Origin: Acidobacteriota bacterium
GTDB taxonomy: Bacteria > Acidobacteriota > Terriglobia > Terriglobales > Acidobacteriaceae
Length of the DNA: 5,390 nt
Assembly: GCA_003225615.1 (NCBI GenBank)
Contig: QIAS01000265.1
Span: 7,242 to 12,631 of the forward strand
Direction: 5' to 3'
This document shows, piece after piece, positions 1 to 5,194 of the stretch (position 1 is the stretch's first letter; every line of letters starts with the position of its first letter). A program made the translations under genes and the position numbers. Under the pieces are notes generated by a model. It worked only from the letters and a program-made list of their open reading frames with translations, was not told where the DNA came from and made no database searches.

Positions 1-166
1 CTTCGACGCAGCCGCCGCCGATCGTTCCTACGATAGAGCCATCGTCGCGCACCAGCATCTTGGCCGTTTTGAAAGAAGGAATCGAGCCGCGCACGTTGAC
101 AATAGTGGCGACAGCTCCCCGGCGGCCTTCCTGGCGCAGCTTTACAATTTCCTCGTAAATGTCCAT
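1..166 (-). CDS. XdhC/CoxI-family protein, N-terminal part (cut by window edge)
   Basis: This is the first 55 codons of a minus-strand gene that runs off the left edge of the window. The translation opens MDIYEEIVKLRQEGRRG and continues with a segment ATIVNVRGSIPSFKTAKMLV and a glycine-rich GTIGGGCVE at residues 47-55. That pattern is the N-terminal XdhC_CoxI domain. Family members insert or protect the sulfurated molybdenum cofactor of xanthine dehydrogenase/CO dehydrogenase-type hydroxylases in the cytoplasm; many also carry a C-terminal Rossmann domain, which would lie outside this window. The ATG at 164-166 is chosen because the family similarity begins there and because a good promoter ends 9 bases before it; no Shine-Dalgarno sequence is visible. 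The reading frame stays open upstream, so a longer start is not formally excluded. No molybdenum enzyme gene is in view. The family call is firm; the client enzyme is unknown. Confidence 0.85.
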   Translation of the reverse strand, partial: MDIYEEIVKLRQEGRRGAVATIVNVRGSIPSFKTAKMLVRDDGSIVGTIGGGCVE

Positions 167-175
167 CCAGGCTTG

Positions 176-204
176 ATTATTGGGGTTTGCGGAGGGCAAG
201 TCAA
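176..204 (-). promoter_or_regulatory. Sigma70-like promoter of the xdhC-family gene
   Basis: Read on the minus strand, TTGACT (complement of 199-204) is followed by a 17-base spacer and AATAAT (complement of 176-181). Each hexamer matches the consensus at five of six positions with ideal spacing, making this the best promoter in the window. Transcription would begin about 7 bases later, near 167-169, only a few bases before the ATG at 166, so the mRNA would be leaderless or nearly so. The element overlaps the promoter proposed for the divergent dehydrogenase gene. Confidence 0.6.
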
Positions 205-216
205 ACCTTCTATAAC
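187..216 (+). promoter_or_regulatory. Putative promoter of the MDR dehydrogenase gene
   Basis: TATAAC at 211-216 is a good -10 element (five of six). Eighteen bases upstream, TTGCGG at 187-192 is a weak -35 element (three of six). A start near 223 would give a short leader of about 15 bases containing the Shine-Dalgarno sequence. The -35 region lies inside the spacer of the divergent xdhC promoter, so the two cannot easily be occupied at once. Confidence 0.45.
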
Positions 217-224
217 TACTCAGC

Positions 225-230
225 GAGGAA
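225..230 (+). promoter_or_regulatory. Ribosome binding site of the MDR dehydrogenase gene
   Basis: GAGGAA ends 7 bases before the ATG at 238. This decides the start: the in-frame TTG at 187 would lengthen the protein by 17 residues that do not resemble the family and would place translation inside the promoter. Confidence 0.65.
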
Positions 231-237
231 GCACACC

Positions 238-1260
238 ATGAAAGCCGTCCGCATTCACGAGTTTGGCGGCCCGGAAGTTCTGCACTACGAAGATATCCCT
301 GATCCGAAGCCGCGCAAGGACCAGGTGCTGATCCGGGTGAAGGCCTGCGCGATGAATCATCTTGACATCTGGGTGCGCAAAGGTCTGCCCGGAGTGAAGC
401 TGCCGCACATTCTGGGTAGCGATATTGCCGGAGAAGTTGTCGAAGTCGGCGAGTACGTTACGGCGGTCAAGCCGGGGCAGCGCATTCTCATTGCGCCTAT
501 GCACTTCTGCAATCATTGTGTGCAGTGCACCTCTGGACGTCAGAACCAGTGCCGTGAGTTCACCGTTCTAGGGAATGGAGTGGATGGTGGCAACTGCGAA
601 TTGATGGCGGTGCCGGAAGTGAACGTCATTCCGATTCCTGACAACCTGGGCTTCAACCAAGCGGCTAGCGTGCCCCTGGTCTTCCTCACAGCCATGCATA
701 TGCTGACCGGTCGAGCGTCAATCCGACCAGGACAAACCGTGCTGGTGCTGGGTGCTAACTCGGGCGTGGGTATTGCGGGCATCCAAATTGCCAAGCTCTA
801 TAACGCCACGGTGATCACCACGGCCGGTGACGAAAAGAAAATGCAGAAGGCTCGTGAACTGGGAGCTGATCATGTGATCAACCATTACAAGCAGAAAATT
901 GGCGATGAAGTGAGAAAGATCACCAACAAGGAGGGGGTAGACATTGTTGTGGAGCACGTAGGGGCGGCCACCTGGGAAGAGAGCCTGAAGTCGCTCAAGC
1001 CGGGAGGCACTCTGGTGACCTGCGGCGCCACCACGGGGCCGAACGTCAGCCTGGAGTTGAGATTCCTCTACTCTCGCCAATTCAATGTGCTCGGGTCATA
1101 CATGGGCACCATGGGTGAACTCTACGAAGTTCTGAGACACGTGTTCAGTGGTAAGGTGAAACCCGTGGTGGACAGGACGTTCCCGCTAAAAGAGATTCGG
1201 GCGGCGCACGAGTATATGGAAAAGAGCCAGATGTTCGGGAAGATCGTGTTAAATCCATGA
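238..1260 (+). CDS. Zinc-binding MDR-family dehydrogenase / NAD(P)H:quinone oxidoreductase-like protein
   Basis: A 340-residue protein of the medium-chain dehydrogenase/reductase superfamily, a normal length for the family and predicted cytoplasmic. The N-terminal GroES-like fold starts MKAVRIHEFGGPEVL. A structural zinc lobe is clear: Cys91, Cys94, Cys97 and Cys105 in a C-x2-C-x2-C-x7-C pattern. The Rossmann cofactor domain begins near residue 167, with the glycine-rich loop GANSGVGIAG at 172-181 and a further typical segment AGDEKKMQKARELGADHVIN. The usual catalytic-zinc ligands are not present: the position of the first Cys reads Asn40 (in CAMNHLD) and the GHE motif reads Gly60-Ser61-Asp62. 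That fits quinone-oxidoreductase-like members, which transfer hydride from NAD(P)H to a quinone or enone without a catalytic metal, better than true alcohol dehydrogenases. Substrate and cofactor preference cannot be read. It is divergent from the xdhC-family gene and 115 bases ahead of nuoB, probably its own transcript. Confidence 0.9.
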   Translation: MKAVRIHEFGGPEVLHYEDIPDPKPRKDQVLIRVKACAMNHLDIWVRKGLPGVKLPHILGSDIAGEVVEVGEYVTAVKPGQRILIAPMHFCNHCVQCTSGRQNQCREFTVLGNGVDGGNCELMAVPEVNVIPIPDNLGFNQAASVPLVFLTAMHMLTGRASIRPGQTVLVLGANSGVGIAGIQIAKLYNATVITTAGDEKKMQKARELGADHVINHYKQKIGDEVRKITNKEGVDIVVEHVGAATWEESLKSLKPGGTLVTCGATTGPNVSLELRFLYSRQFNVLGSYMGTMGELYEVLRHVFSGKVKPVVDRTFPLKEIRAAHEYMEKSQMFGKIVLNP

Positions 1261-1375
1261 TTGCCCACAGATCGTTCAAAACTGGCGATTGCAAGTTGGA
1301 ATTGAAAACTAAACTGGACGGGATGCGCGCTAGCCAGTTCCTGCCTCTATGTCTTCCATGATTTAGAATAAGACT
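1261..1375. other. Intergenic gap between dehydrogenase gene and nuoB
   Basis: There is no gene here. AACTGG (1312-1317) and CCAGTT (1334-1339) can form a 6-pair hairpin with a 16-base loop; an alternative partner AACTGGC lies at 1280-1286 against GCCAGTT at 1333-1339. No T-run follows, so I do not call it an intrinsic terminator. It could still be the 3' end structure of the dehydrogenase transcript. Confidence 0.3.
1364..1369 (+). promoter_or_regulatory. -10-like element just ahead of nuoB
   Basis: TAGAAT matches TATAAT at five of six positions and ends 6 bases before the nuoB ATG, which would put the transcription start on the A of the start codon. No convincing -35 hexamer was found at 16-18 bases upstream. 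There is no Shine-Dalgarno sequence before this ATG and the TAG of the hexamer is an in-frame stop, so no upstream start exists in this frame. Confidence 0.35.
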
Positions 1376-1975
1376 ATGCCTCGGCAGACCAGTTTTGGCA
1401 GCTATGTAGATATCGAGAAGGGCAAGCGGGTAGTCAAAGAACTTACCTATGGCAATCCGACCCCTGAGGGTGTGGTGCTGACCACGCTCGACTCCGCGGT
1501 CAACTGGATGCGCAAGAATTCTCTATGGCCGATGACCTTCGGTCTGGCTTGCTGCGCCATCGAGATGATGTCCATGGGCGCGGCGCGATTCGATATCGCA
1601 CGTTTTGGCGCGGAGGTATTTCGTCCGTCTCCGCGGCAGTCAGACCTCATCATCATTGCCGGGCGCGTTTCCAACAAGATGGCGCCCGTCATCCGGCAAC
1701 TCTGGGAACAGATGCCCGAACCCAAATGGGTGATTTCTATGGGCGCATGTGCTACCTCCGGTGGTGTGTTTCAGAATTACGCGCTGGTACAGAGCGTGAA
1801 TCAAGTGATCCCGGTGGACGTGTATGTGCCGGGCTGCCCACCTCGACCCGAGCAGTTGATTTATGCGATCACATTGCTGCAGGACAAAATTCAGAAGCAG
1901 CGCGGCAGCTTTAAGCAGGCGCTGAACCTCACGAGCGAAGAACCTCCCAGGTCACCAGTGCTCGAAAATCGCTGA
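1376..1975 (+). CDS. nuoB: NADH-quinone oxidoreductase subunit B (complex I PSST subunit), stand-alone
   Basis: A 199-residue NuoB, close to the usual length. This peripheral-arm subunit holds the terminal iron-sulfur cluster N2, which passes electrons to quinone at the junction with the membrane arm. All four expected cluster ligands are present: the tandem Cys59-Cys60 in [11 protein letters not shown], Cys125 in GACATSGG and Cys154 in [10 protein letters not shown]. The surrounding conserved blocks ([10 protein letters not shown] at 71-80, [14 protein letters not shown] at 92-105) are also intact. The tandem Cys and the overall length favour NuoB over related hydrogenase small subunits. The last 20 residues are a polar tail that is probably not conserved. 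The usual neighbours nuoA and nuoC are absent: a dehydrogenase gene lies upstream and a convergent, unrelated gene begins 50 bases downstream. It may supply the only NuoB of a dispersed complex I or be a paralogue. The ATG at 1376 is forced by an in-frame stop four codons upstream. Confidence 0.95.
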   Translation: MPRQTSFGSYVDIEKGKRVVKELTYGNPTPEGVVLTTLDSAVNWMRKNSLWPMTFGLACCAIEMMSMGAARFDIARFGAEVFRPSPRQSDLIIIAGRVSNKMAPVIRQLWEQMPEPKWVISMGACATSGGVFQNYALVQSVNQVIPVDVYVPGCPPRPEQLIYAITLLQDKIQKQRGSFKQALNLTSEEPPRSPVLENR

Positions 1976-2025
1976 AGGGCCTGCGTTTGTCTTCAGTCGC
2001 CTCGAGCTTCTCGAAGTTGCGGATC
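1976..2025. other. Convergent gap between nuoB and the GAF-TonB gene
   Basis: Fifty bases separate the two stop codons. The only structure seen is a small hairpin, TCGAG (2002-2006) with CTCGA (2010-2014) and a 3-base loop, with no T-run on either strand. How the two convergent transcripts end is not evident. Confidence 0.3.
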
Positions 2026-3513
2026 TCATTCCGACGGCAGCTTGAAATCTACCTTGATCTCGGTCCGCATTGCTACGGGTTTGCCGTTTAGTCGAAAGGG
2101 CCTGTAACGCCATTGCCGGACCGCGCTCATAGCTGCATGAGCCAGCACGGGGTGTCCACTCACGAGTGACAAATCATGGACAGAGCCGTCTTCCGCCACA
2201 ACCGCCTGCAACACGACCGAGCCGCCTAGTCGTAGGGTGCGCGCCTGCACCGGATAAAGTGGCTGCACCCGGTGCACTAGCACGCCCTGCGTCAGACCTT
2301 CGGAAACCGGTATGGCAGGTTGGGGCAGGTTCAACGGAGCAGATAAAACATTGCTGAGCGGGTTCTCCGCGTCCGCGTGCAGGTCTGTCAGAGCCGGCGC
2401 GCTGTCTGGGTTGCCGGAGTCCGCGGACAGACTCGCACTCCCCCTTGTAGGGTCCAGCGCGGCTGGAAGCGGGGAATCAGCTTCGGGCTGCATATTTCTG
2501 ACAAAAACGTCATCGGCAGTGCTGGTTTTCTCAGTTTTAGTCGCCAGCACCAGGGCGGAAGAGGGGCTAGGCTTATAACTTCTTGCAGGTACCGCGGGTG
2601 CCGGACTGGGGTTCCATCGTGTAGAAGCGGAAGCCGGGGCCGGGGCAGGTTGTAGAGACTGCGCCGCTAAATCCCCTTTGCGCCCGGACGCAGTCTTTGC
2701 CGGTTCCCCACGTCCTACAAGCCATCCCAATCCGAGGCTGATGACTATGGCAGATATGCCGACAAGTACAAGGTTCCTCTTGCCTGACCTTGTCCGGGAC
2801 GCATGGACGAGGGTTTCCCTCTGTTTGTGCAACAGGCGTTCAATGCGATGCCGCAGGCGGGTGCTCGTCGCTTCGAATTGACCTGAAAGTGCCTCTGCGG
2901 CCACACTCGGCCATAAACGGCGCTCGCTATCGGCGTCAGTCAAACGGCGCTGCGCAGCCATAACCAATTCTGCCAAGTCCTGTAACAGCTCGACGTGCCG
3001 CTCGGGGAAGCAATGGGGCACACTGGAAAATGCTTCCAGGATGCCGGCTGCGGGAGCCTTTGTGCCCAGCGGAACCACGGCCAGCGAGCGCAGGCCGAGG
3101 CGGCGACAGACCTCCGCATCCACACGTGTGTCATCATTCGTGTCTTCACAACGTAGAGCAGTCGCCGTGCGCAGGCACTCTCCAGAAATCCCTGAGCTCG
3201 TGTCCAAACTGGCGCCCAGATCCGGCGCCAGTTTGCCGGCAACGGCTTTGCAAATCACCGCATCGCCCTGCCGCAGGGCGATCGCCGCTCCGTCGGCTTG
3301 GGTGAGTACTCGCGCGGACTCAGCAATTTGTTGAAGCATGACTTCCGGGGTCCAGTCTCCATTGCTGATGCTGGTGCGTAACCCGGCAATCGCTTGCTCA
3401 GAATGGCGATCGCTAACCGACGCTCCAACGCCAGTTTTGGGTGAAGTTGGAAGCACCCCGTGGTCCACTTCTCCCGACGTGGCAGACGAAAATAATGAAG
3501 AGGTATGCGCCAT
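2026..3513 (-). CDS. GAF domain - transmembrane helix - TonB C-terminal domain fusion protein
   Basis: A 495-residue membrane protein with an uncommon domain order. After a low-complexity N-terminus, residues about 57-187 form a GAF domain, with typical blocks DGAAIALRQGD (74-84), SGISGECLRTATALRCEDT (107-125) and RRLGLRSLAVVPLG (137-150). A charged, partly helical stretch (about 195-245) leads to one membrane helix at about 247-267 flanked by basic residues. A long Pro/Ala/Ser-rich linker (about 280-405) follows. The end, about 411-492, is a TonB C-terminal domain: VQPLYPVQA, a GGSVVLQAVV strand, EDGSV, and AVRQWRYRPFRLNGKPV. By the positive-inside rule the GAF domain is cytoplasmic and the TonB domain periplasmic, so a small-molecule or redox cue could be relayed across the membrane. 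No ligand or partner can be named. The ATG at 3513 is preferred over an in-frame GTG at 3534 because AGGAG sits 7 bases ahead of it. The Shine-Dalgarno sequence lies inside a predicted leader hairpin. No TonB-dependent receptor or exbB/exbD gene is in view. Confidence 0.88.
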   Translation of the reverse strand: MAHTSSLFSSATSGEVDHGVLPTSPKTGVGASVSDRHSEQAIAGLRTSISNGDWTPEVMLQQIAESARVLTQADGAAIALRQGDAVICKAVAGKLAPDLGASLDTSSGISGECLRTATALRCEDTNDDTRVDAEVCRRLGLRSLAVVPLGTKAPAAGILEAFSSVPHCFPERHVELLQDLAELVMAAQRRLTDADSERRLWPSVAAEALSGQFEATSTRLRHRIERLLHKQRETLVHASRTRSGKRNLVLVGISAIVISLGLGWLVGRGEPAKTASGRKGDLAAQSLQPAPAPASASTRWNPSPAPAVPARSYKPSPSSALVLATKTEKTSTADDVFVRNMQPEADSPLPAALDPTRGSASLSADSGNPDSAPALTDLHADAENPLSNVLSAPLNLPQPAIPVSEGLTQGVLVHRVQPLYPVQARTLRLGGSVVLQAVVAEDGSVHDLSLVSGHPVLAHAAMSAVRQWRYRPFRLNGKPVAMRTEIKVDFKLPSE

Positions 3514-3518
3514 GTAGC

Positions 3519-3560
3519 GGCTCCTGACAAACACAGTCTCTCGCTGTTCATGCAGGAGCC
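3519..3560 (-). promoter_or_regulatory. Leader hairpin that sequesters the Shine-Dalgarno of the GAF-TonB gene
   Basis: In the minus-strand RNA, GGCUCCUG (3560-3553) pairs perfectly with CAGGAGCC (3526-3519), which contains the Shine-Dalgarno AGGAG. After a single bulged C (3552), AUGAACA (3551-3545) pairs with UGUUUGU (3533-3527) using five Watson-Crick and two G-U pairs. The apical loop is 11 bases (3544-3534). The whole stem is 15 pairs and ends 5 bases before the AUG. The two G-U pairs become A-C mismatches in a plus-strand transcript, so the fold suits the mRNA of this gene and not the other strand. I infer control of translation initiation; no folding program was run and no known riboswitch class was recognised. 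Confidence 0.5.
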
Positions 3561-3579
3561 CGGCTAGAGGTACTCCTGC
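3552..3579 (-). promoter_or_regulatory. Competing stem upstream of the Shine-Dalgarno hairpin
   Basis: In the minus-strand RNA, GCAGGAG (3579-3573) can pair with CUCCUGC (3558-3552), a 7-pair stem with a 14-base loop. The second arm is the same segment that would pair with the Shine-Dalgarno sequence, so the two folds exclude each other. GCAGGAG thus imitates the Shine-Dalgarno region, and the alternative fold would leave the ribosome site free. This is inferred from pairing alone. Confidence 0.4.
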
Positions 3580-3627
3580 GGCACAGGCCGGAAGTCGTTT
3601 CTGAGGGTATTAGTGGACGAAATGCGG

Positions 3628-3668
3628 CGTTGACCGAAGTGTGCGTCAAAGGAAGCCGCTTGTCAACG
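3628..3668. repeat. Inverted repeat in the divergent intergenic region
   Basis: CGTTGAC (3628-3634) and GTCAACG (3662-3668) are perfect inverted repeats with centres 34 bases apart, about three helical turns. On the minus strand the right arm contains TTGACA (3666-3661), a perfect -35 hexamer, with only a weak CACACT 17 bases further on (3643-3638). It could be a paired operator or part of the GAF-TonB gene's promoter; both are guesses. Together with the leader hairpin this accounts for what I can see between 3514 and 3715. Confidence 0.3.
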
Positions 3669-3676
3669 TTTGTGGG

Positions 3677-3707
3677 TTGCTTTTCCTTGATGTGATGCGT
3701 GTAGAAT
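3677..3707 (+). promoter_or_regulatory. Putative promoter of the decarboxylase gene
   Basis: TAGAAT at 3702-3707 is a five-of-six -10 element. TTGCTT at 3677-3682 is a weak -35 with a long 19-base spacer. The -10 ends 8 bases before the ATG at 3716, so transcription would start at about 3714-3716 and leave almost no leader. No Shine-Dalgarno sequence is visible ahead of the ATG. Confidence 0.4.
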
Positions 3708-3715
3708 TCCGCGCA

Positions 3716-5128
3716 ATGAACTCACTAGAAATCTCATCCGAGCAGTTTCGCCAACTAGCATCGAAAGTTATTCAATTGGCAGATCAATATCTCCGCACGT
3801 TGGACTCGCGCCCAGTTCTGCCCGCGGCTCGGGGTGAAGAGACCGAACGGCTGTTCGGCGTCGATTTGCCGGAGCAAGGGTTGGGCGAAGCTGCGGTCGG
3901 CGAACTGGAAGAAGTGCTGCGCCGATCGCGGGCGCAGAACGGCCGCTTTTTTGGGTACGTGCTGGGCTCTGGAGAACCGGTTGGGGCTATCGCAGATCTG
4001 CTGACAAGCGTGCTGAACCAGAACGTTACCGCGTGGCGATCAGCTCCCGCTGCGGTGACTATTGAGCGCACCGTTGTGGGCTGGCTCGGAGAGGCGATCG
4101 GATGCAGCGGCTTTGAAGGAAGCCTGACGGGCGGAGGCTCCTCTGCCAACCTGATGGGACTGGCGATGGCGCGCGAGGCTAAGACACCGGCCAACGAACG
4201 GGGTCTTCGCGGAGCTCCGGCGGGAGTGGTATATGCCTCGGATGAAATTCATATGTCGATTCCGAAGGCTGTGGCGTTACTGGGCCTGGGGCGGGAGAAT
4301 CTCCGCCTGGTTCCGGTGGATGACTCTTTTCGAATGATTCCGGCCGAGTTGGAGCGCGCCATTCGGGACGACAAGACAGCAGGAAAAATCCCGATTGCAA
4401 TTGTGGCCTCGGCGGGAACGGTAAATACCGGAGCTATCGATCCCTTAGTTGAAATTGCAGAGATCAGCCGGCGTCACAAAACTTGGTTTCACGTCGACGG
4501 TGCGTATGGCGCATTGGCCGCCATTGCGCGTCGGGACAAATTCGGGGGTCTCGAAATGGCCGATTCGCTCTCCCTCGATCCCCATAAATGGCTATACCAG
4601 CCGCTCGATTGCGGCTGCCTGCTGTTTCGCGATGCCGCGGCAGCCGAGGCTGCTTTCTCTCACACTGGAGACTATGCGAAGTCTTTGAGCACTGATCCTT
4701 TGGAGGGGTTTGCTTTCTTTGAGGAATCACTCGAGCTGTCGCGGCGCTTTCGCGCGTTAAAGCTGTGGCTTTCGCTGCGATATCACGGTGTGGCAGAGTT
4801 TCGGAGAGCGATTGAATTCGACTTGGCGCACGCGCAGCGTCTGGCGGCAGATATTCGGAAGCATAGGGAACTCGAGATGCTCGCGCCCGTAGAACTGAGC
4901 GCGGTTTGTTTTCGATATAAAAGCGTGCGAGGCCAATCCGAGCAAGAGTTGAATCGGGTGAATGCGGAATTACTTCGCCGTGTGGTCGAGCGTGGCCGGG
5001 TTTATCTCTCGAATGCGTCGCTGCGCGGCAAGTTTGGCTTGCGCGCATGCATTGTCAATCACCGCACAACGGACGCTGATGTCGACGCGATTGTTCCTGA
5101 AGTACTCAGTGCAGCCAAAGAAAAGTAG
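3716..5128 (+). CDS. Pyridoxal-phosphate-dependent group II decarboxylase (aromatic-L-amino-acid decarboxylase type)
   Basis: A 470-residue cytoplasmic enzyme of fold-type I PLP proteins, close to the roughly 480 residues usual for the family. The N-terminal helical segment is followed by NQNVTAWRSAPAAVTIE (101-117), the glycine-rich phosphate-binding block SLTGGGSSANLMGLAMAR (136-153) and DEIHMSIPKA with His179, which should stack on the PLP ring. Thr235 lies in SAGTVNTGAID. Asp261 in HVDGAYG should bind the pyridine nitrogen, and Lys291 in SLDPHKWLYQPLDCG should form the internal aldimine. LSRRFRALKLW (341-351) marks the start of the C-terminal part. The family removes the alpha-carboxyl group from amino acids such as tryptophan, tyrosine, DOPA or glutamate; the substrate here is not readable. 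The ATG at 3716 is chosen because the preceding 25 in-frame codons, back to a GTG at 3641, do not look like the family and overlap the promoter. It is divergent from the GAF-TonB gene and seems to be a single-gene transcript. Confidence 0.9.
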   Translation: MNSLEISSEQFRQLASKVIQLADQYLRTLDSRPVLPAARGEETERLFGVDLPEQGLGEAAVGELEEVLRRSRAQNGRFFGYVLGSGEPVGAIADLLTSVLNQNVTAWRSAPAAVTIERTVVGWLGEAIGCSGFEGSLTGGGSSANLMGLAMAREAKTPANERGLRGAPAGVVYASDEIHMSIPKAVALLGLGRENLRLVPVDDSFRMIPAELERAIRDDKTAGKIPIAIVASAGTVNTGAIDPLVEIAEISRRHKTWFHVDGAYGALAAIARRDKFGGLEMADSLSLDPHKWLYQPLDCGCLLFRDAAAAEAAFSHTGDYAKSLSTDPLEGFAFFEESLELSRRFRALKLWLSLRYHGVAEFRRAIEFDLAHAQRLAADIRKHRELEMLAPVELSAVCFRYKSVRGQSEQELNRVNAELLRRVVERGRVYLSNASLRGKFGLRACIVNHRTTDADVDAIVPEVLSAAKEK

Positions 5129-5144
5129 ATGGGCGGCCGCTTGA

Positions 5145-5156
5145 ATTCAGCTGAAT
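5145..5156. repeat. 12-base perfect palindrome after the decarboxylase stop
   Basis: ATTCAGCTGAAT is a perfect palindrome 16 bases after the decarboxylase stop codon, and the 8-base palindrome GCGGCCGC (5133-5140) lies just before it. With no loop it is more like a protein-binding dyad than a terminator hairpin; it may also be chance. Confidence 0.35.
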
Positions 5157-5194
5157 CAGCGTTCCTGGTAAATCCGCTGCTCGCGTTTGCGTCC

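Noticed and set aside
187..237. TTG at 187 as start of the dehydrogenase (17 extra residues)
   Set aside because: The family sequence starts at the ATG at 238, which has its own Shine-Dalgarno sequence; the extension covers both promoters.
718..1080. Minus-strand open frame of 120 codons inside the dehydrogenase gene
   Set aside because: It is antisense to the conserved Rossmann domain and has no motif or ribosome site.
2002..2014. Bidirectional terminator between nuoB and the GAF-TonB gene
   Set aside because: The stem is only 5 pairs and no T-run follows on either strand.
2640..2676. Pro/Ala-rich coding stretch as a DNA repeat or recombination hot spot
   Set aside because: The low complexity is at protein level (periplasmic linker); I see no exact tandem DNA repeat of useful length.
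3511..3534. GTG at 3534 as start of the GAF-TonB gene
   Set aside because: The ATG at 3513 has AGGAG at ideal spacing; the GTG lies in the hairpin's apical region with no comparable ribosome site.
3255..3551. Minus-strand frame starting at ATG 3551, overlapping the GAF-TonB gene start in another frame
   Set aside because: Its ATG lies within the leader hairpin. A regulatory upstream reading frame would be attractive, but 98 codons out of frame through a conserved gene, with no Shine-Dalgarno sequence, looks like a shadow frame.
3641..3715. GTG at 3641 as start of the decarboxylase (25 extra residues)
   Set aside because: The extension does not resemble the family N-terminus and spans the -10-like element; the ATG at 3716 gives the usual length.
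4464..5048. Minus-strand open frame of 194 codons inside the decarboxylase gene
   Set aside because: It lies antisense to a gene with clear catalytic motifs, has an Arg-rich shadow-like composition and shows no family resemblance.
5133..5156. Intrinsic terminator after the decarboxylase
   Set aside because: The two palindromes have no loop and no following T-run, so they do not fit an intrinsic terminator.
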